From positions 1-49,721 of the forward strand of contig JABDGF010000011.1 in NCBI GenBank assembly GCA_013286165.1: a stretch of DNA of 49,721 nt, in the 5' to 3' direction. The notes under the pieces are model-generated. The model saw only the letters and a list, made by a program, of their open reading frames with translations. It had not been told where the DNA came from and did not search any database. The position numbers and the translations under genes were made by a program. Below, piece by piece: positions 16,478 to 25,460 of this stretch (the stretch's first letter is position 1; the number at the start of each line of letters is the position of its first letter). This stretch comes from Acidobacteriota bacterium (GTDB lineage: Bacteria > Acidobacteriota > Terriglobia > Acidiferrales > UBA7541).

Positions 16478-18826
16478 GTGAAAAACCGCATTATCGTTGG
16501 TGTTTTGAAGCTATTTGGATGCTTGTTGCTGCTGGCGGCTTCGGCTGGGGCGCAGTGGAACCAGCTGAATCCGGTGAAGGCGGTGAAGCAGCAGGCGGAC
16601 GGCGTGGTGTTCACGATGGATCGCGGGACGCTGAGGCTCGAGGTGTGCGCCGACTCGATCGTGCGCGTGACGTACGCGCCGGGCGCGACATTTCCGGACA
16701 CGCCGCAGTATGTGGTGACGAAGAACACGTGGGCGCCGGCACCATTCACGTTTACGAGCGATGACAAGAGCGCGACGATCGCGACGGGCAAGCTGAAGAT
16801 CACGATCACGAAGAACGATGGCGCGATTCTGTTTGCCGATGCGAGCGGCGGAAAGCTTTTTCAAGATTACGACCGGACGCTGACGCCCGCGACGGTGAAC
16901 GGCGAGCAGACGTATCACTCGGAAGTGTTTTCGAATTTGTGGGATTCAAACGAAGCGTTCTACGGGCTGGGGCAGCATCAGGCGGGCGTGTGGAATTATC
17001 ACGGCGAGGACGTGGATATTTCGCAGGACAACACGAACATCTCGGTGCCTGTTGTGCTCTCGTCGCGTGGATACGGCATTTTCTGGAACAACCCGTCGCG
17101 CAGCCGCTTCAACAACCGTTTTCCGCACGCGCTGTATCTGAGCGCGGAAGTGGCGGACACGGTGGACTACTACTTTTTGTACGGGCCGGACTTCGACAAG
17201 ATCATTGCGTCGTATCGCGAGATGACCGGCGCGGCGCCGCTTTTCGGAAAATGGGCGTACGGCTACTGGCAGTGCAAGAACAAGTACAACTCCGAGGATG
17301 AAGTGCTGGCCGTCGCGAAAAAGTATCGCGACCAAAAAATTCCCGTCGATAACATCGTGCAGGACTGGTTCTGGTGGAATCACATGGGCGAACCGGTCTT
17401 CAACAAAAATTATCCCGATCCGAAGGGAATGATCGACCAGCTGCACAAGCTGGACTTCCACATCATGTTTTCGTTCTGGCCGTATTTCGATCCGCCGTCG
17501 CCGGTGTATGACGATATGGCTTCGAAGGGATATTTCATCGACAAGACGGTGGTGGGCGGATTTCACCCCCAGGGGATGGCGCTGTACGACGCGTTTAATC
17601 CGGCAGCGCGGAAATATTACTGGAACCTGATCAACACGGGACTTTTTCAGCTGGGTGCGGATGCGTGGTGGCTCGATACGGATGAGCCGGAGACGGAAGG
17701 GCGGCAGACGCCGATTCTGGTGAACAACAAGGTTTCGATCGGCAGCGGCGCGCGCTATGCGGATCTTTTTCCGTTGATGACGACGACGGCGGTGTATGAG
17801 GGGCAGCGCAGCGCGACGGATCAGAAGCGCGTTTTCATTCTGTCGCGGTCGGCGTATGCGGGCGTGCAGCGCAATTCGGTGTCGGCGTGGTCAGGCGACG
17901 TGGAATCGAACTGGCTGGCATTTGCGCGGCAGATTCCGGCTGGACTGAATTTCGAATTGAGCGGATTGCCGTACTGGACGACGGACATCGGCGGGTTTAT
18001 TAACGGTGGAAATCCTGACGACCCGGCGTATCGCGAACTTTATATAAGGTGGTTTGAGTACGGATCGTTCTGCCCGATTTTCCGCGCGCACGGAACGCGG
18101 ACGACGAACCAGAACGAAATCTGGTCGTATGGCGCGGATGCGCAGACGATTCTGACGAGCTACGACCGGCTGCGTTATCGATTGCTGCCGTACATCTATT
18201 CGATGGGATGGATGACGACGGATCAGGGTTACACGCCGATGCGGGCGCTGGCGATGGATTTCCGCACCGATGTGCGCGCGCAGAACATTGGCGACGAATA
18301 TATGTTCGGGCCGGCGATTCTGGTGGCGCCGGTGACGGAGCCGGGCGCGACGGTGCGTCATTTATATTTGCCGAAGGCGAAGTGGTACGACTTCTGGACG
18401 GGCAAGGCGGTGGATGGCGGCGCGGCGATCGATACGGCGGCGCCGATCGAGCGGATGCCGCTGTTTGTTCGCGCGGGATCGATCCTGCCGATGGGGCCGG
18501 ATGTACAGTGGGCGAGCGAAAAGCCGGCGGACCCGATCGAGCTGCGCGTTTATGCGGGCGCGGACGGACATTTCACGTTGTACGAAGATCAGGGTGACAC
18601 GTACAACTACGAGAAGGGCGCGTTCGCGACGATCGCGTTTGCGTGGGACGATGCGTCGCACACGTTGACGATTGGCGAGCGGAAGGGAAGTTTTACGGGG
18701 ATGCTTGGGAAGCGGACGTTTCACATTGTGTTTGTGGGAGCTGGGCACGGCGCGGGGATTGATCCGAGCGCGACGGCGGACAAGACGATGGAGTACACGG
18801 GCGCGCAGGTTAGCGTGGTGCGATAG
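16478..18826 (+). CDS. Secreted glycoside hydrolase family 31, alpha-xylosidase type
   Basis: A 782-residue exported enzyme starting at GTG, followed at once by a signal peptide (GVLKLFGCLLLLAASAGAQ). After an N-terminal beta-sandwich, the barrel shows LFGKWAYGYWQCKNKYNSED and IPVDNIVQDWFWW, patterns typical of alpha-xylosidases. WWLDTDEPE carries the nucleophile Asp (about residue 400), and SAWSGDVESNW carries the acid/base Asp (about 474). C-terminal beta domains follow. Known relatives remove alpha-xylose from the non-reducing end of xyloglucan oligosaccharides; alpha-glucosidase activity cannot be excluded. It lies 157 bases downstream of GH3-PA14 and 168 upstream of GH42, all on the plus strand, so co-transcription is plausible. 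Confidence 0.92.
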   Translation: MKNRIIVGVLKLFGCLLLLAASAGAQWNQLNPVKAVKQQADGVVFTMDRGTLRLEVCADSIVRVTYAPGATFPDTPQYVVTKNTWAPAPFTFTSDDKSATIATGKLKITITKNDGAILFADASGGKLFQDYDRTLTPATVNGEQTYHSEVFSNLWDSNEAFYGLGQHQAGVWNYHGEDVDISQDNTNISVPVVLSSRGYGIFWNNPSRSRFNNRFPHALYLSAEVADTVDYYFLYGPDFDKIIASYREMTGAAPLFGKWAYGYWQCKNKYNSEDEVLAVAKKYRDQKIPVDNIVQDWFWWNHMGEPVFNKNYPDPKGMIDQLHKLDFHIMFSFWPYFDPPSPVYDDMASKGYFIDKTVVGGFHPQGMALYDAFNPAARKYYWNLINTGLFQLGADAWWLDTDEPETEGRQTPILVNNKVSIGSGARYADLFPLMTTTAVYEGQRSATDQKRVFILSRSAYAGVQRNSVSAWSGDVESNWLAFARQIPAGLNFELSGLPYWTTDIGGFINGGNPDDPAYRELYIRWFEYGSFCPIFRAHGTRTTNQNEIWSYGADAQTILTSYDRLRYRLLPYIYSMGWMTTDQGYTPMRALAMDFRTDVRAQNIGDEYMFGPAILVAPVTEPGATVRHLYLPKAKWYDFWTGKAVDGGAAIDTAAPIERMPLFVRAGSILPMGPDVQWASEKPADPIELRVYAGADGHFTLYEDQGDTYNYEKGAFATIAFAWDDASHTLTIGERKGSFTGMLGKRTFHIVFVGAGHGAGIDPSATADKTMEYTGAQVSVVR

Positions 18827-18994
18827 GGCGCGAGGTAGACCCACAGGCGGCGCGGAAGCTCGAGTACGAAAAATACTTTATCGCGGGGCGTGCGAGGTGT
18901 TCGAGGCTGCCGAGTGCCGCGAATTTAGTTGGTGGCAAAGCGGTAGCTGCGCTCCCGCAGTCCATATGGTGCGTTGCGGTAGCGCGGAGGTTGC

Positions 18995-21127
18995 GTGAAC
19001 AAGGCGGCGATGTGGCGCGGAGTGGTGGCGGGGCTTGTGTGTGCGGGGCTGATTGCTGCACCGGTGGTACCGTCGTTCGCGGGTGAGCATGCGACGAGCG
19101 GCGATAAGGTGGTGGTGTTAGCCAACGATCCTGCGGCGCTGGAGCATTGGCCGTCGCTGATGCTGGGAACGGCGTGGTATCCGGAGCAATGGCCAGAGTC
19201 GCGCTGGGAAGCAGATTTGCAGCTGATGGAAGCGGCGCAGATTCGCTTTGTGCGGATGACGGAATTCGCGTGGGCGAAGATGGAGCCCCGCGAGGGGCAG
19301 TACGATTTCGAGTGGCTGGACCGCGCGATCGCGGCGGCCGCGAAGCATCACATCGCCGTGGTGCTGGGCACGCCGACGGCGACACCTCCTGCGTGGCTCA
19401 CGCAAAAATTTCCTGAGACATTGCGAATCGAGCAAGACGGCCAGCGCGTGACGCATGGCAATCGCGCGCACGCCTCGGCGACGTCTCCGCGCTACCTGGA
19501 ATTCTGCCGCCAGATCGCCGGCAAGATGGGCGAGCGCTACGGACACAATGCCAACGTGGTTGGCTGGCAAATCGACAACGAGTATGGCTATGGGCAAATT
19601 TCGTACGACGATGCGACTCGCAAAGAATTTCAAGAGTGGCTGGCTGCGAAATACGGGACCGTGGCGAATTTGAATGAGCGCTGGGCGACACAGTATTGGA
19701 GCGAGGTGTACGACAACTGGAGCGAAATTCCGATTCCGGTGGGCGAGCACAATCCGGGGCTGATGCTGGATTGGAAGCGGTTTGTGACGCACGTGTGGGT
19801 CGCGTATCAGCAGAACCAGATCGATGCGCTGAAGAAGTTCATCGAGCCGCGGCAATTCATCACGGGAAATTTGATGGGGCTGTGGGACGGCGTGGACAAC
19901 TACGACGTGGCGAAGCCGCTGACGTTTGCTTCGTGGGACGACTATGTGGGAACGGGACACGTGGATCCGGCGATGAACGGGATGATTCACGATCTGACGC
20001 GCGGATTCCTCGGCCGGAATTTTTGGGTGATGGAGACGCAGCCGGGTGCGGTGAATTGGTCGAAGCTGAACAATTTTTTGAATAAGGGCGAAGCGCGCGC
20101 GATGGCGTGGCAGGCCGTGGGGCACGGCGCGGACGCGATCGGTTACTGGCAGTGGCGCAGCGCGTTGAACGGGCAAGAAGAGTTGCACGGAACGCTGCTG
20201 GGACCGGACGGGACGCCGGTACCGTTCTACGACGAAGTGGCGCAGCTCGGTGCAGATTTTGCGAAGACGCAGGAGGCGCTGCGCGGTACGAAGCCGGTGT
20301 CTGAAGTGGCGCTGTTGCAATCATACGACAGCCGGTGGGCGATCGAATTTCAGAAGCACACCGAGAAATACAATCAGATTGGAATTCTTCACGATTACTA
20401 CGCCGCGTTGCAAAAGCGCGCGCAATCGGTGGATGTGGTGAATCCGTACGACAAGCTCGACGGGTACAAGTTGGTGGTGGCACCGAGCTTGAATGTGATT
20501 CCGGAGGATCTTGCGGCACATTTGCGCGAGTACGTGCAAAACGGCGGGCACCTGGTGCTAGGTCCGCGCTCGGGGCAGAAGGATCAATACAACGGGCTTC
20601 TGCCGCAGCGGCAGCCGGGATATTTGGCGGATGTGCTGGGCGGGCGAGTTGAGCAGTATTACGCGCTCGAAGGCGATGTGCCGTTGGGTGGCACATGGGG
20701 TGAAGGTACGGCGTCGGTGTGGGCGGAGCAGCTAAAGACGAATTCTGCGGAGACGCATTCGCTGGAGGTTTACGGCGAGTTTAACGGTTGGCTGGATCAT
20801 CAGCCAGCGGTGCTGACGCGCGCGTTCGGCAGGGGAACGATCACTTACATTGGCACGGTGGTTGATGGGAAGACGATGGCGGCTGCGGCGGATTGGATGG
20901 CGAAGCAGAGTGGCGTTGAGCCGGCGTTTGGCGCGGTGCCAGAGGGAATCGACGTGAGCCGGCGCGAAGGAGATGCGAAACGCGTCTTCGTGCTGATCAA
21001 TTTCAACCGCGTGCCGCAACAGGTGACGTTGCCACGCGCGATGACGGCGCTGCTGGCTGGGTCGGGCACGGTGACGTCTGTAACGTTGCCGGGGTACGGG
21101 GTGGAAGTGCTGAGTGACGCGAAGTGA
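18995..21127 (+). CDS. Secreted glycoside hydrolase family 42 beta-galactosidase
   Basis: A 710-residue protein starting at GTG with GGAGG 5 bases upstream and a signal peptide (GVVAGLVCAGLIAAPVVPSFAG). The barrel has LGTAWYPEQWPESRWEADL, VRMTEFAWAKMEPREGQYDF and GTPTATPPAWL, all family signatures. WQIDNEYG holds the acid/base Glu (about residue 196) and FWVMETQPG the nucleophile Glu (about 347). A trimerisation domain and short C-terminal beta domain follow. GH42 enzymes release beta-galactose from small galactosides and are often cytoplasmic; export here fits a periplasmic oligosaccharide-trimming pathway. The stop overlaps a GTG of the next reading frame. Confidence 0.93.
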   Translation: MNKAAMWRGVVAGLVCAGLIAAPVVPSFAGEHATSGDKVVVLANDPAALEHWPSLMLGTAWYPEQWPESRWEADLQLMEAAQIRFVRMTEFAWAKMEPREGQYDFEWLDRAIAAAAKHHIAVVLGTPTATPPAWLTQKFPETLRIEQDGQRVTHGNRAHASATSPRYLEFCRQIAGKMGERYGHNANVVGWQIDNEYGYGQISYDDATRKEFQEWLAAKYGTVANLNERWATQYWSEVYDNWSEIPIPVGEHNPGLMLDWKRFVTHVWVAYQQNQIDALKKFIEPRQFITGNLMGLWDGVDNYDVAKPLTFASWDDYVGTGHVDPAMNGMIHDLTRGFLGRNFWVMETQPGAVNWSKLNNFLNKGEARAMAWQAVGHGADAIGYWQWRSALNGQEELHGTLLGPDGTPVPFYDEVAQLGADFAKTQEALRGTKPVSEVALLQSYDSRWAIEFQKHTEKYNQIGILHDYYAALQKRAQSVDVVNPYDKLDGYKLVVAPSLNVIPEDLAAHLREYVQNGGHLVLGPRSGQKDQYNGLLPQRQPGYLADVLGGRVEQYYALEGDVPLGGTWGEGTASVWAEQLKTNSAETHSLEVYGEFNGWLDHQPAVLTRAFGRGTITYIGTVVDGKTMAAAADWMAKQSGVEPAFGAVPEGIDVSRREGDAKRVFVLINFNRVPQQVTLPRAMTALLAGSGTVTSVTLPGYGVEVLSDAK

Positions 21128-21189
21128 GTGCGGAAATTTACAAACTCGCGCTTGCGTTGATTGAGGTGCGGCGTGATAGTGAGCGGCAA

Positions 21190-22260
21190 ATGAGCTTCGC
21201 AATATCCGCGAGACCGATTCGCATTTCACTTTTCGCTGCACTCGTGCTGATGCTTGGGTGCGCCACGCTTGCGCAGTCGTCGCACATGAGTGCGGGCGAG
21301 GCGCGGATCACGGGATTTGTGCGCGAGGCGGGATCGGGGAAACCGTTGACTTCTGTAAGAGTGGAAGTGAGTGCGCTGGGCAACGGCGTTTCGGAAATTT
21401 ACGTGACGTCGGGAACCAATGGGGAATATCGGATCGCAGGCGTACAGGACGGAAACTACGATCTGGTGGTGAACGAAAAAGGGTACAAGCCGTATCGCGA
21501 GCACATCACTCTCGCGAACGGGAATCATTTGACCGAGATCATCCAGCTGGAGAAGGAGGACGCCGCGGCGGAAACGCCGGGTGCGGTGCTTTCGGCGCAC
21601 GAGCTGACGGTGCCGCAGAAGGCGCGCGACTTGTATGCGAAAGGAATCGCGCTGAAGGCGAAGCCGGATTATGCGGGCGCGCTGGAGCAATTTCAGAAGG
21701 CGATCAAGATTTATCCGACGTATTACGAGGCGTACGCGGAAGCGGGCGTGGCGGAAGTTAATTTGAATCAGCTGGACGCGGCGCAGCAGGATTTGCAGAA
21801 GTCGATCGACATGAGCGAGGGGAAGTATCCGCTGGCGATGTTTTACATGGCAGGACTTTTTAACAACAAGCGCGCGTTTGACGATGCGTTGACGGTGGGG
21901 AAGAAGGGCAGCGCGATCGACGAGAATGCGTGGCGCGGGAATTTTGAGATTGCGCGGGCGTTGATTGGGCTGAAGCGCGGCGACGAAGCGTTGCCGTACG
22001 CGAAGAAGGCAGTGGCGGGAGCGCCGGATAATCCGCAGATGTATGTGGTGCTGATGAATGCGAATCTTGGCGCGCATGACTATGCGGCGGCGCTGGTGGC
22101 GATTGATGCGTTTCTCAAACTGAACCCGAGCGGGCAGCAGGCTGATCAGGTGAGGCACTTGCGGGAGCAGGTGCAGGTGGCGGCGCAGAGGCAGGCGGGG
22201 GCGACGGGTGCGCCGGCGGCGACGAATTCTGGTCCTGCGACAAATACAAAACCACATTGA
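21190..22260 (+). CDS. Secreted TPR protein with carboxypeptidase-regulatory-like domain
   Basis: About 356 residues from the ATG at 21190; a GTG at 21124 that overlaps the GH42 stop is an alternative start, but the signal sequence (ISLFAALVLMLGCATLAQSS) fits the inner start better. Residues about 35-110 form a regulatory-like beta domain (ARITGFVREAGSGKPLTSVR, NGEYRIAGVQDGNYDLVV). The rest is built from about five TPR units (ALEQFQKAIKIYPTYYEAYA, GDEALPYAKKAV). The tail is rich in Ala, Thr and Asn. Such proteins are probably periplasmic scaffolds. Overlap or near-contact with the GH42 gene suggests one transcript. No catalytic motif is visible. Confidence 0.82.
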   Translation: MSFAISARPIRISLFAALVLMLGCATLAQSSHMSAGEARITGFVREAGSGKPLTSVRVEVSALGNGVSEIYVTSGTNGEYRIAGVQDGNYDLVVNEKGYKPYREHITLANGNHLTEIIQLEKEDAAAETPGAVLSAHELTVPQKARDLYAKGIALKAKPDYAGALEQFQKAIKIYPTYYEAYAEAGVAEVNLNQLDAAQQDLQKSIDMSEGKYPLAMFYMAGLFNNKRAFDDALTVGKKGSAIDENAWRGNFEIARALIGLKRGDEALPYAKKAVAGAPDNPQMYVVLMNANLGAHDYAAALVAIDAFLKLNPSGQQADQVRHLREQVQVAAQRQAGATGAPAATNSGPATNTKPH

Positions 22261-22337
22261 TTTGGAGGTGGGGAGTTTGGATAGACAGTTTGTCTATTTT
22301 GGGGGATGGGTGTGTGTGGAGGGGCGTTGGCCAGCGG

Positions 22338-22600
22338 GAAGGCGGGGAGGGATCCTTAGGCCGGTGAACCGGCCTCTGGATGACGTCAACGTCAAAGGCA
22401 GAGGCGGAAGGCACACAGGCGAACTCCAGCCTGTGCCACAGACTGGCTTCACTATTGTGTGTGGGGCAATAAGTTGGGGTGGTGCCGGGAGTGGGAATGG
22501 TTGAACCCGGGACCAACTGAGAGTTGGTCCCGCCCAGACTCGAAAGTCTAAGCTACTCGCGCGCACTTGAGGCGAAGGCGCGCGCTTGGGCAGAGGTGCG
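22338..22600. repeat. Modular hairpin repeat region, copy C
   Basis: The gap between the convergent TPR and beta-lactamase-like genes holds the shortest copy of the repeat. GGCCGGTGAACCGGCC (22359-22374) replaces GGCCGATGAATCGGCC of copies A and B, so an A:T pair became G:C and the stem is kept. CACAGGC/GCCTGTG, CCAAC-TGAGA-GTTGG and AGACT-CGAA-AGTCT follow in the same order. The CTTCGCTGCGCTCAGG block and right-end hairpins are missing. No gene is seen. Confidence 0.8.
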
Positions 22601-22601
22601 G

Positions 22602-24053
22602 TTAGTTCGGTGGTAGGCGGTTCTCGATGAAGTCGGCGACTCGGCTGGCGGAGGGCGGGTCGAGATTCGAGAGCACTACTACGGTGTAGCCGGAGGCGGG
22701 GCAGATGGCTAGTTCGCCATTCATGCCGGGGGCGCCGCCGCCGTGGCCGAAGCAAGCTACGCCATTGGGCAGAGTGCGGTTAAAGAAGCCGTAGGCGTAT
22801 TTGCGGCCGCCGGGCGTGTCGGCTTTGGCGGTGACTAGCAAATCGGTGTGCGCGGCGTCGAGCAGTTTGTGGTTTTCGATCGCGTTCGCGAAGGCGAGCA
22901 AGTCGCCGACTGTTGAGTAGCCGCCGCCGGCGGACGTGGCGCGGTAGGGAAGCGTGTCGTCGTTGCGAACGAGAGCGTTCGGATCCGTATCGGAGTGGCG
23001 ATAGCCGACGGAGCGATTCGGAACGGCTTGGTCTTCTGGAAGGGAATCCGTGGAGGTCATTCCTGCCGGTTTGAAAATGTGTTCGCGAACGTAATCGTAA
23101 TAATCCTGCCCGCTGGCTTTTTCCACGACGATTCCGAGAAGAATGAAACCGTAATTGGCGTAGTCCCAGCTGGTGCCGGGCTCGAAGGTGGGCTCGCGCT
23201 TGCCGTAGAGCTTCACGTAGTCTTCGAGCGTTTTGAGTTCGAGGCGGTGCTTATCGAATTCGGGGCCGAAGAAATCGCCGGCGCCGCCGGTGTGGGTGAG
23301 CAGCTGGTGGATGGTGACTTTCGAGGCCCAGGCTTGATTCGGATAGTCGGGAAGAAATTTCGCGAGCGTGTCGGTGAATTTCAACTTGCCGGCTTGATTG
23401 AGCTGAACGATGGCGGTGGCGGTGATCATTTTGTTCATCGAGCCGATGCGGAATTTCGTGTCGAGCGTGTTGGGGATTTTATTTTCGCGGTCGGCGAAGC
23501 TGTAGGCGGCGGAGAAGATGGGCTTGCCGTCTTTTGCGACGAGCGCGGCGCCGGAGAAAGTGCCGTCGGCGGCGCTTTTTTCGAGTTGTGAGCGGAGAGC
23601 GTCGATGGCGGCGGCTTGAGTCATCGCGGGGAGCGCGAATTCAGGGGGCGTGGGAATCGCCTGGATGCCGAGCTTCTTGATTGCGTGGGGCGGTGCGGGG
23701 TCGACGATGATGTCGGCCTGCGCGAACTGGTCGGACTTTTTTTCCTGGAGGAGCACGGTGCAGGTGGTCTCGGCGCAGTCTTTCACTTTGCGAAGGTCGA
23801 AGCCGCCGGTTTGGTGGGCGAAGTCGAATTCGTCGTCGATGTGGGAGACGCGGTCGGGCGCGTTTTTCTGGAGGAAGGCGAGCAGGGTGGCGCGGTCTTG
23901 CGAATCGAAGGCGGCGAGCCAGGCGGCGAATTGCGAGCCAGCGGGGGTGGAAGGGAGGATCGGTGGCGTCTGGGTTTGTGACTGGGTCTGAGCGCGGAGC
24001 GGCGCAGCGATTAGTGCGATGGCGAGAAGCAGAAGCGAAGTGAGTTTGGTCAT
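22602..24053 (-). CDS. Secreted serine hydrolase of the beta-lactamase (class C / AmpC-like) family
   Basis: About 483 residues from the ATG at 24053, chosen because a signal peptide starts there (MTKLTSLLLLAIALIAAPLRAQ); no clear ribosome site helps the choice. Residues about 25-150 form an N-terminal domain without clear identity. From about 160 the beta-lactamase/transpeptidase-like fold has FRIGSMNKM, where the SxxK Ser is about residue 205, the YAN motif in WDYANYGFILLG, and HGGGAPG as the third box. Members are esterases, D-aminopeptidases or cell-wall-related hydrolases more often than true beta-lactamases. It is divergent from a LysR regulator, an arrangement typical of regulator-target pairs. 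Confidence 0.88.
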   Translation of the reverse strand: MTKLTSLLLLAIALIAAPLRAQTQSQTQTPPILPSTPAGSQFAAWLAAFDSQDRATLLAFLQKNAPDRVSHIDDEFDFAHQTGGFDLRKVKDCAETTCTVLLQEKKSDQFAQADIIVDPAPPHAIKKLGIQAIPTPPEFALPAMTQAAAIDALRSQLEKSAADGTFSGAALVAKDGKPIFSAAYSFADRENKIPNTLDTKFRIGSMNKMITATAIVQLNQAGKLKFTDTLAKFLPDYPNQAWASKVTIHQLLTHTGGAGDFFGPEFDKHRLELKTLEDYVKLYGKREPTFEPGTSWDYANYGFILLGIVVEKASGQDYYDYVREHIFKPAGMTSTDSLPEDQAVPNRSVGYRHSDTDPNALVRNDDTLPYRATSAGGGYSTVGDLLAFANAIENHKLLDAAHTDLLVTAKADTPGGRKYAYGFFNRTLPNGVACFGHGGGAPGMNGELAICPASGYTVVVLSNLDPPSASRVADFIENRLPPN

Positions 24054-24119
24054 GGATGGATATACGCACGCGGCAATAATTCGATTCATTGATGTTTGGG
24101 ATGGCATACTATTCATGCT

Positions 24120-25049
24120 GTGAATCTAGCATCCCTGAACCTAAATTTGCTCGTGGCGTTTGAGGCGCTGCTCGACGAGCGGAACGTGACGCGGGCGGCG
24201 CGGCGGATTGGCTTGACGCAACCGGCGATGAGCAATGCGTTGAACCGGCTGCGCGCGGCGTTTGGCGACGAACTTTTCCGGCGCGTGCCGGGAGGAGTGG
24301 CGCCGACGCCGCGGGCGCTGGCGATGTCCGCCGCGGTAAGGGCGGGGCTCGCGCAGTTTCGCGCAGCGGTGGCGGAGCCGAAGCAGTTTGATGCGGCGTC
24401 TGCGACGATTTCGTTTCGCGTGGCGATGTCTGAATATGTGGAGTGGATTTTGCTCGGGCCACTGATGGCGCGGCTTGGTCGCGAGGCGCCGGGGATTCAA
24501 ATTGTGGCGCGGCGCGTGGAGCGCGTGTTTTTGCCGCCGGAGGGGGCGCTCGAATCGGACGATCTGGACGCGGCGATTGGATTTTTTCCGGAGCCGAGCG
24601 CGCTGCAGCCGGGGACGCAGTCGCTCGAATTGTGGCGTGAAGACAACGTGTGCATTTTGCGGCGCGGGCATCCGTTGCTGGCGAAGCCGTTTGGTTTGCG
24701 GCAATTTGCGGGCGCGCGGCATGTGGCGAATATGATCCGGCCGGACACGCGGGGATTCATCGACGATATTCTCACCGGGCACGGGCTGAAACGGAAGCTC
24801 GCGGTGGCGACGCCGCACATGATCGTGATTCCGTCGATTGTGGCGGAGTCGGATCTGGTGGCGGTGATTCCGCGGGAGCTGGCGCGGCGGGCGAGAAAGA
24901 CGTTGGCGATCGAGGTGAGGCCGGTGCCGATCCGGATGCCGGCGTTTCATATGAGGATGTTGTGGAGGGAGAGAAATGCGGAGAATCCGGGGCACGTGTG
25001 GTTGAGGGCGCGCATCGCGGAGTGTGCGGGGAGGGTGAGGCGGGTTTGA
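24120..25049 (+). CDS. LysR-family transcriptional regulator
   Basis: About 309 residues from the GTG at 24120; this start gives the family-typical MNLASLNLNLLVAFEALL and leaves the divergent hydrolase start free. The helix-turn-helix is NVTRAARRIGLTQPAMSNAL with ALNRLRAAFGDELFRR after it. The effector domain runs from about residue 90 and contains ATISFRVAMSEYVEW and DLDAAIGFFPEPS, close to the NodD/PnbR-like branch. The 66-base gap to the divergent serine-hydrolase gene makes that gene the likely target. The inducer cannot be told from sequence. Confidence 0.9.
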   Translation: MNLASLNLNLLVAFEALLDERNVTRAARRIGLTQPAMSNALNRLRAAFGDELFRRVPGGVAPTPRALAMSAAVRAGLAQFRAAVAEPKQFDAASATISFRVAMSEYVEWILLGPLMARLGREAPGIQIVARRVERVFLPPEGALESDDLDAAIGFFPEPSALQPGTQSLELWREDNVCILRRGHPLLAKPFGLRQFAGARHVANMIRPDTRGFIDDILTGHGLKRKLAVATPHMIVIPSIVAESDLVAVIPRELARRARKTLAIEVRPVPIRMPAFHMRMLWRERNAENPGHVWLRARIAECAGRVRRV

Positions 25050-25139
25050 TGCGGTAGTGATGGAGTGCGCACGGAGGCGCGGAATCGGCGGCGTCGGGGC
25101 GTTGCGAAGACGTGCTAAAATTGTTGTCCGTTCAAAGCC

Positions 25140-25229
25140 GGAGGGGTGGCAGAGCGGTTGAATGCGACGGTCTTGAAAACCGTTGGGCCCGTAAGGGTCT
25201 CGTAGGTTCGAATCCTACCCCCTCCGCCA
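25140..25229 (+). tRNA. tRNA-Ser (anticodon UGA), CCA encoded
   Basis: The acceptor arms GGAGGGG (25140-25146) and CCCCTCC (25219-25225) pair, followed by discriminator G and genomic CCA. The anticodon stem ACGGT/ACCGT encloses CTTGAAA, giving anticodon TGA. The long variable arm (GGGCCCGTAAGGGTCTC) is typical of class II tRNA-Ser, and GGTTCGAATCC is the T arm. tRNA-Ser genes are frequent integration sites, and the DNA to the right has a different gene content. Confidence 0.97.
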
Positions 25230-25460
25230 CGCAGTCTGCTGGTTTCTCTCAGTTCCCATTTACCTCGGAGAAGGTGCTACTTTGCGCCCAGTTCACGCGA
25301 GACAATCTGCACTCGGAGGACGGCTCTACAGCAAACATTCTCCGAGATATCGCAGGAATCGCCTGTGCTCTCCCGAACCACCAGCGAGGTGCACTTCGTA
25401 TTGGCACGAATTCTCGCGTGAGGCCGGCACCCTAAGCCTCAGCAAGAACTTATCCAAAAG

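Noticed and set aside
15139-16809. 556-codon antisense frame over the GH3-PA14 gene
   Set aside because: Arg/His-rich translation typical of the antisense of a GC-rich gene; the GH3 frame has full family motifs.
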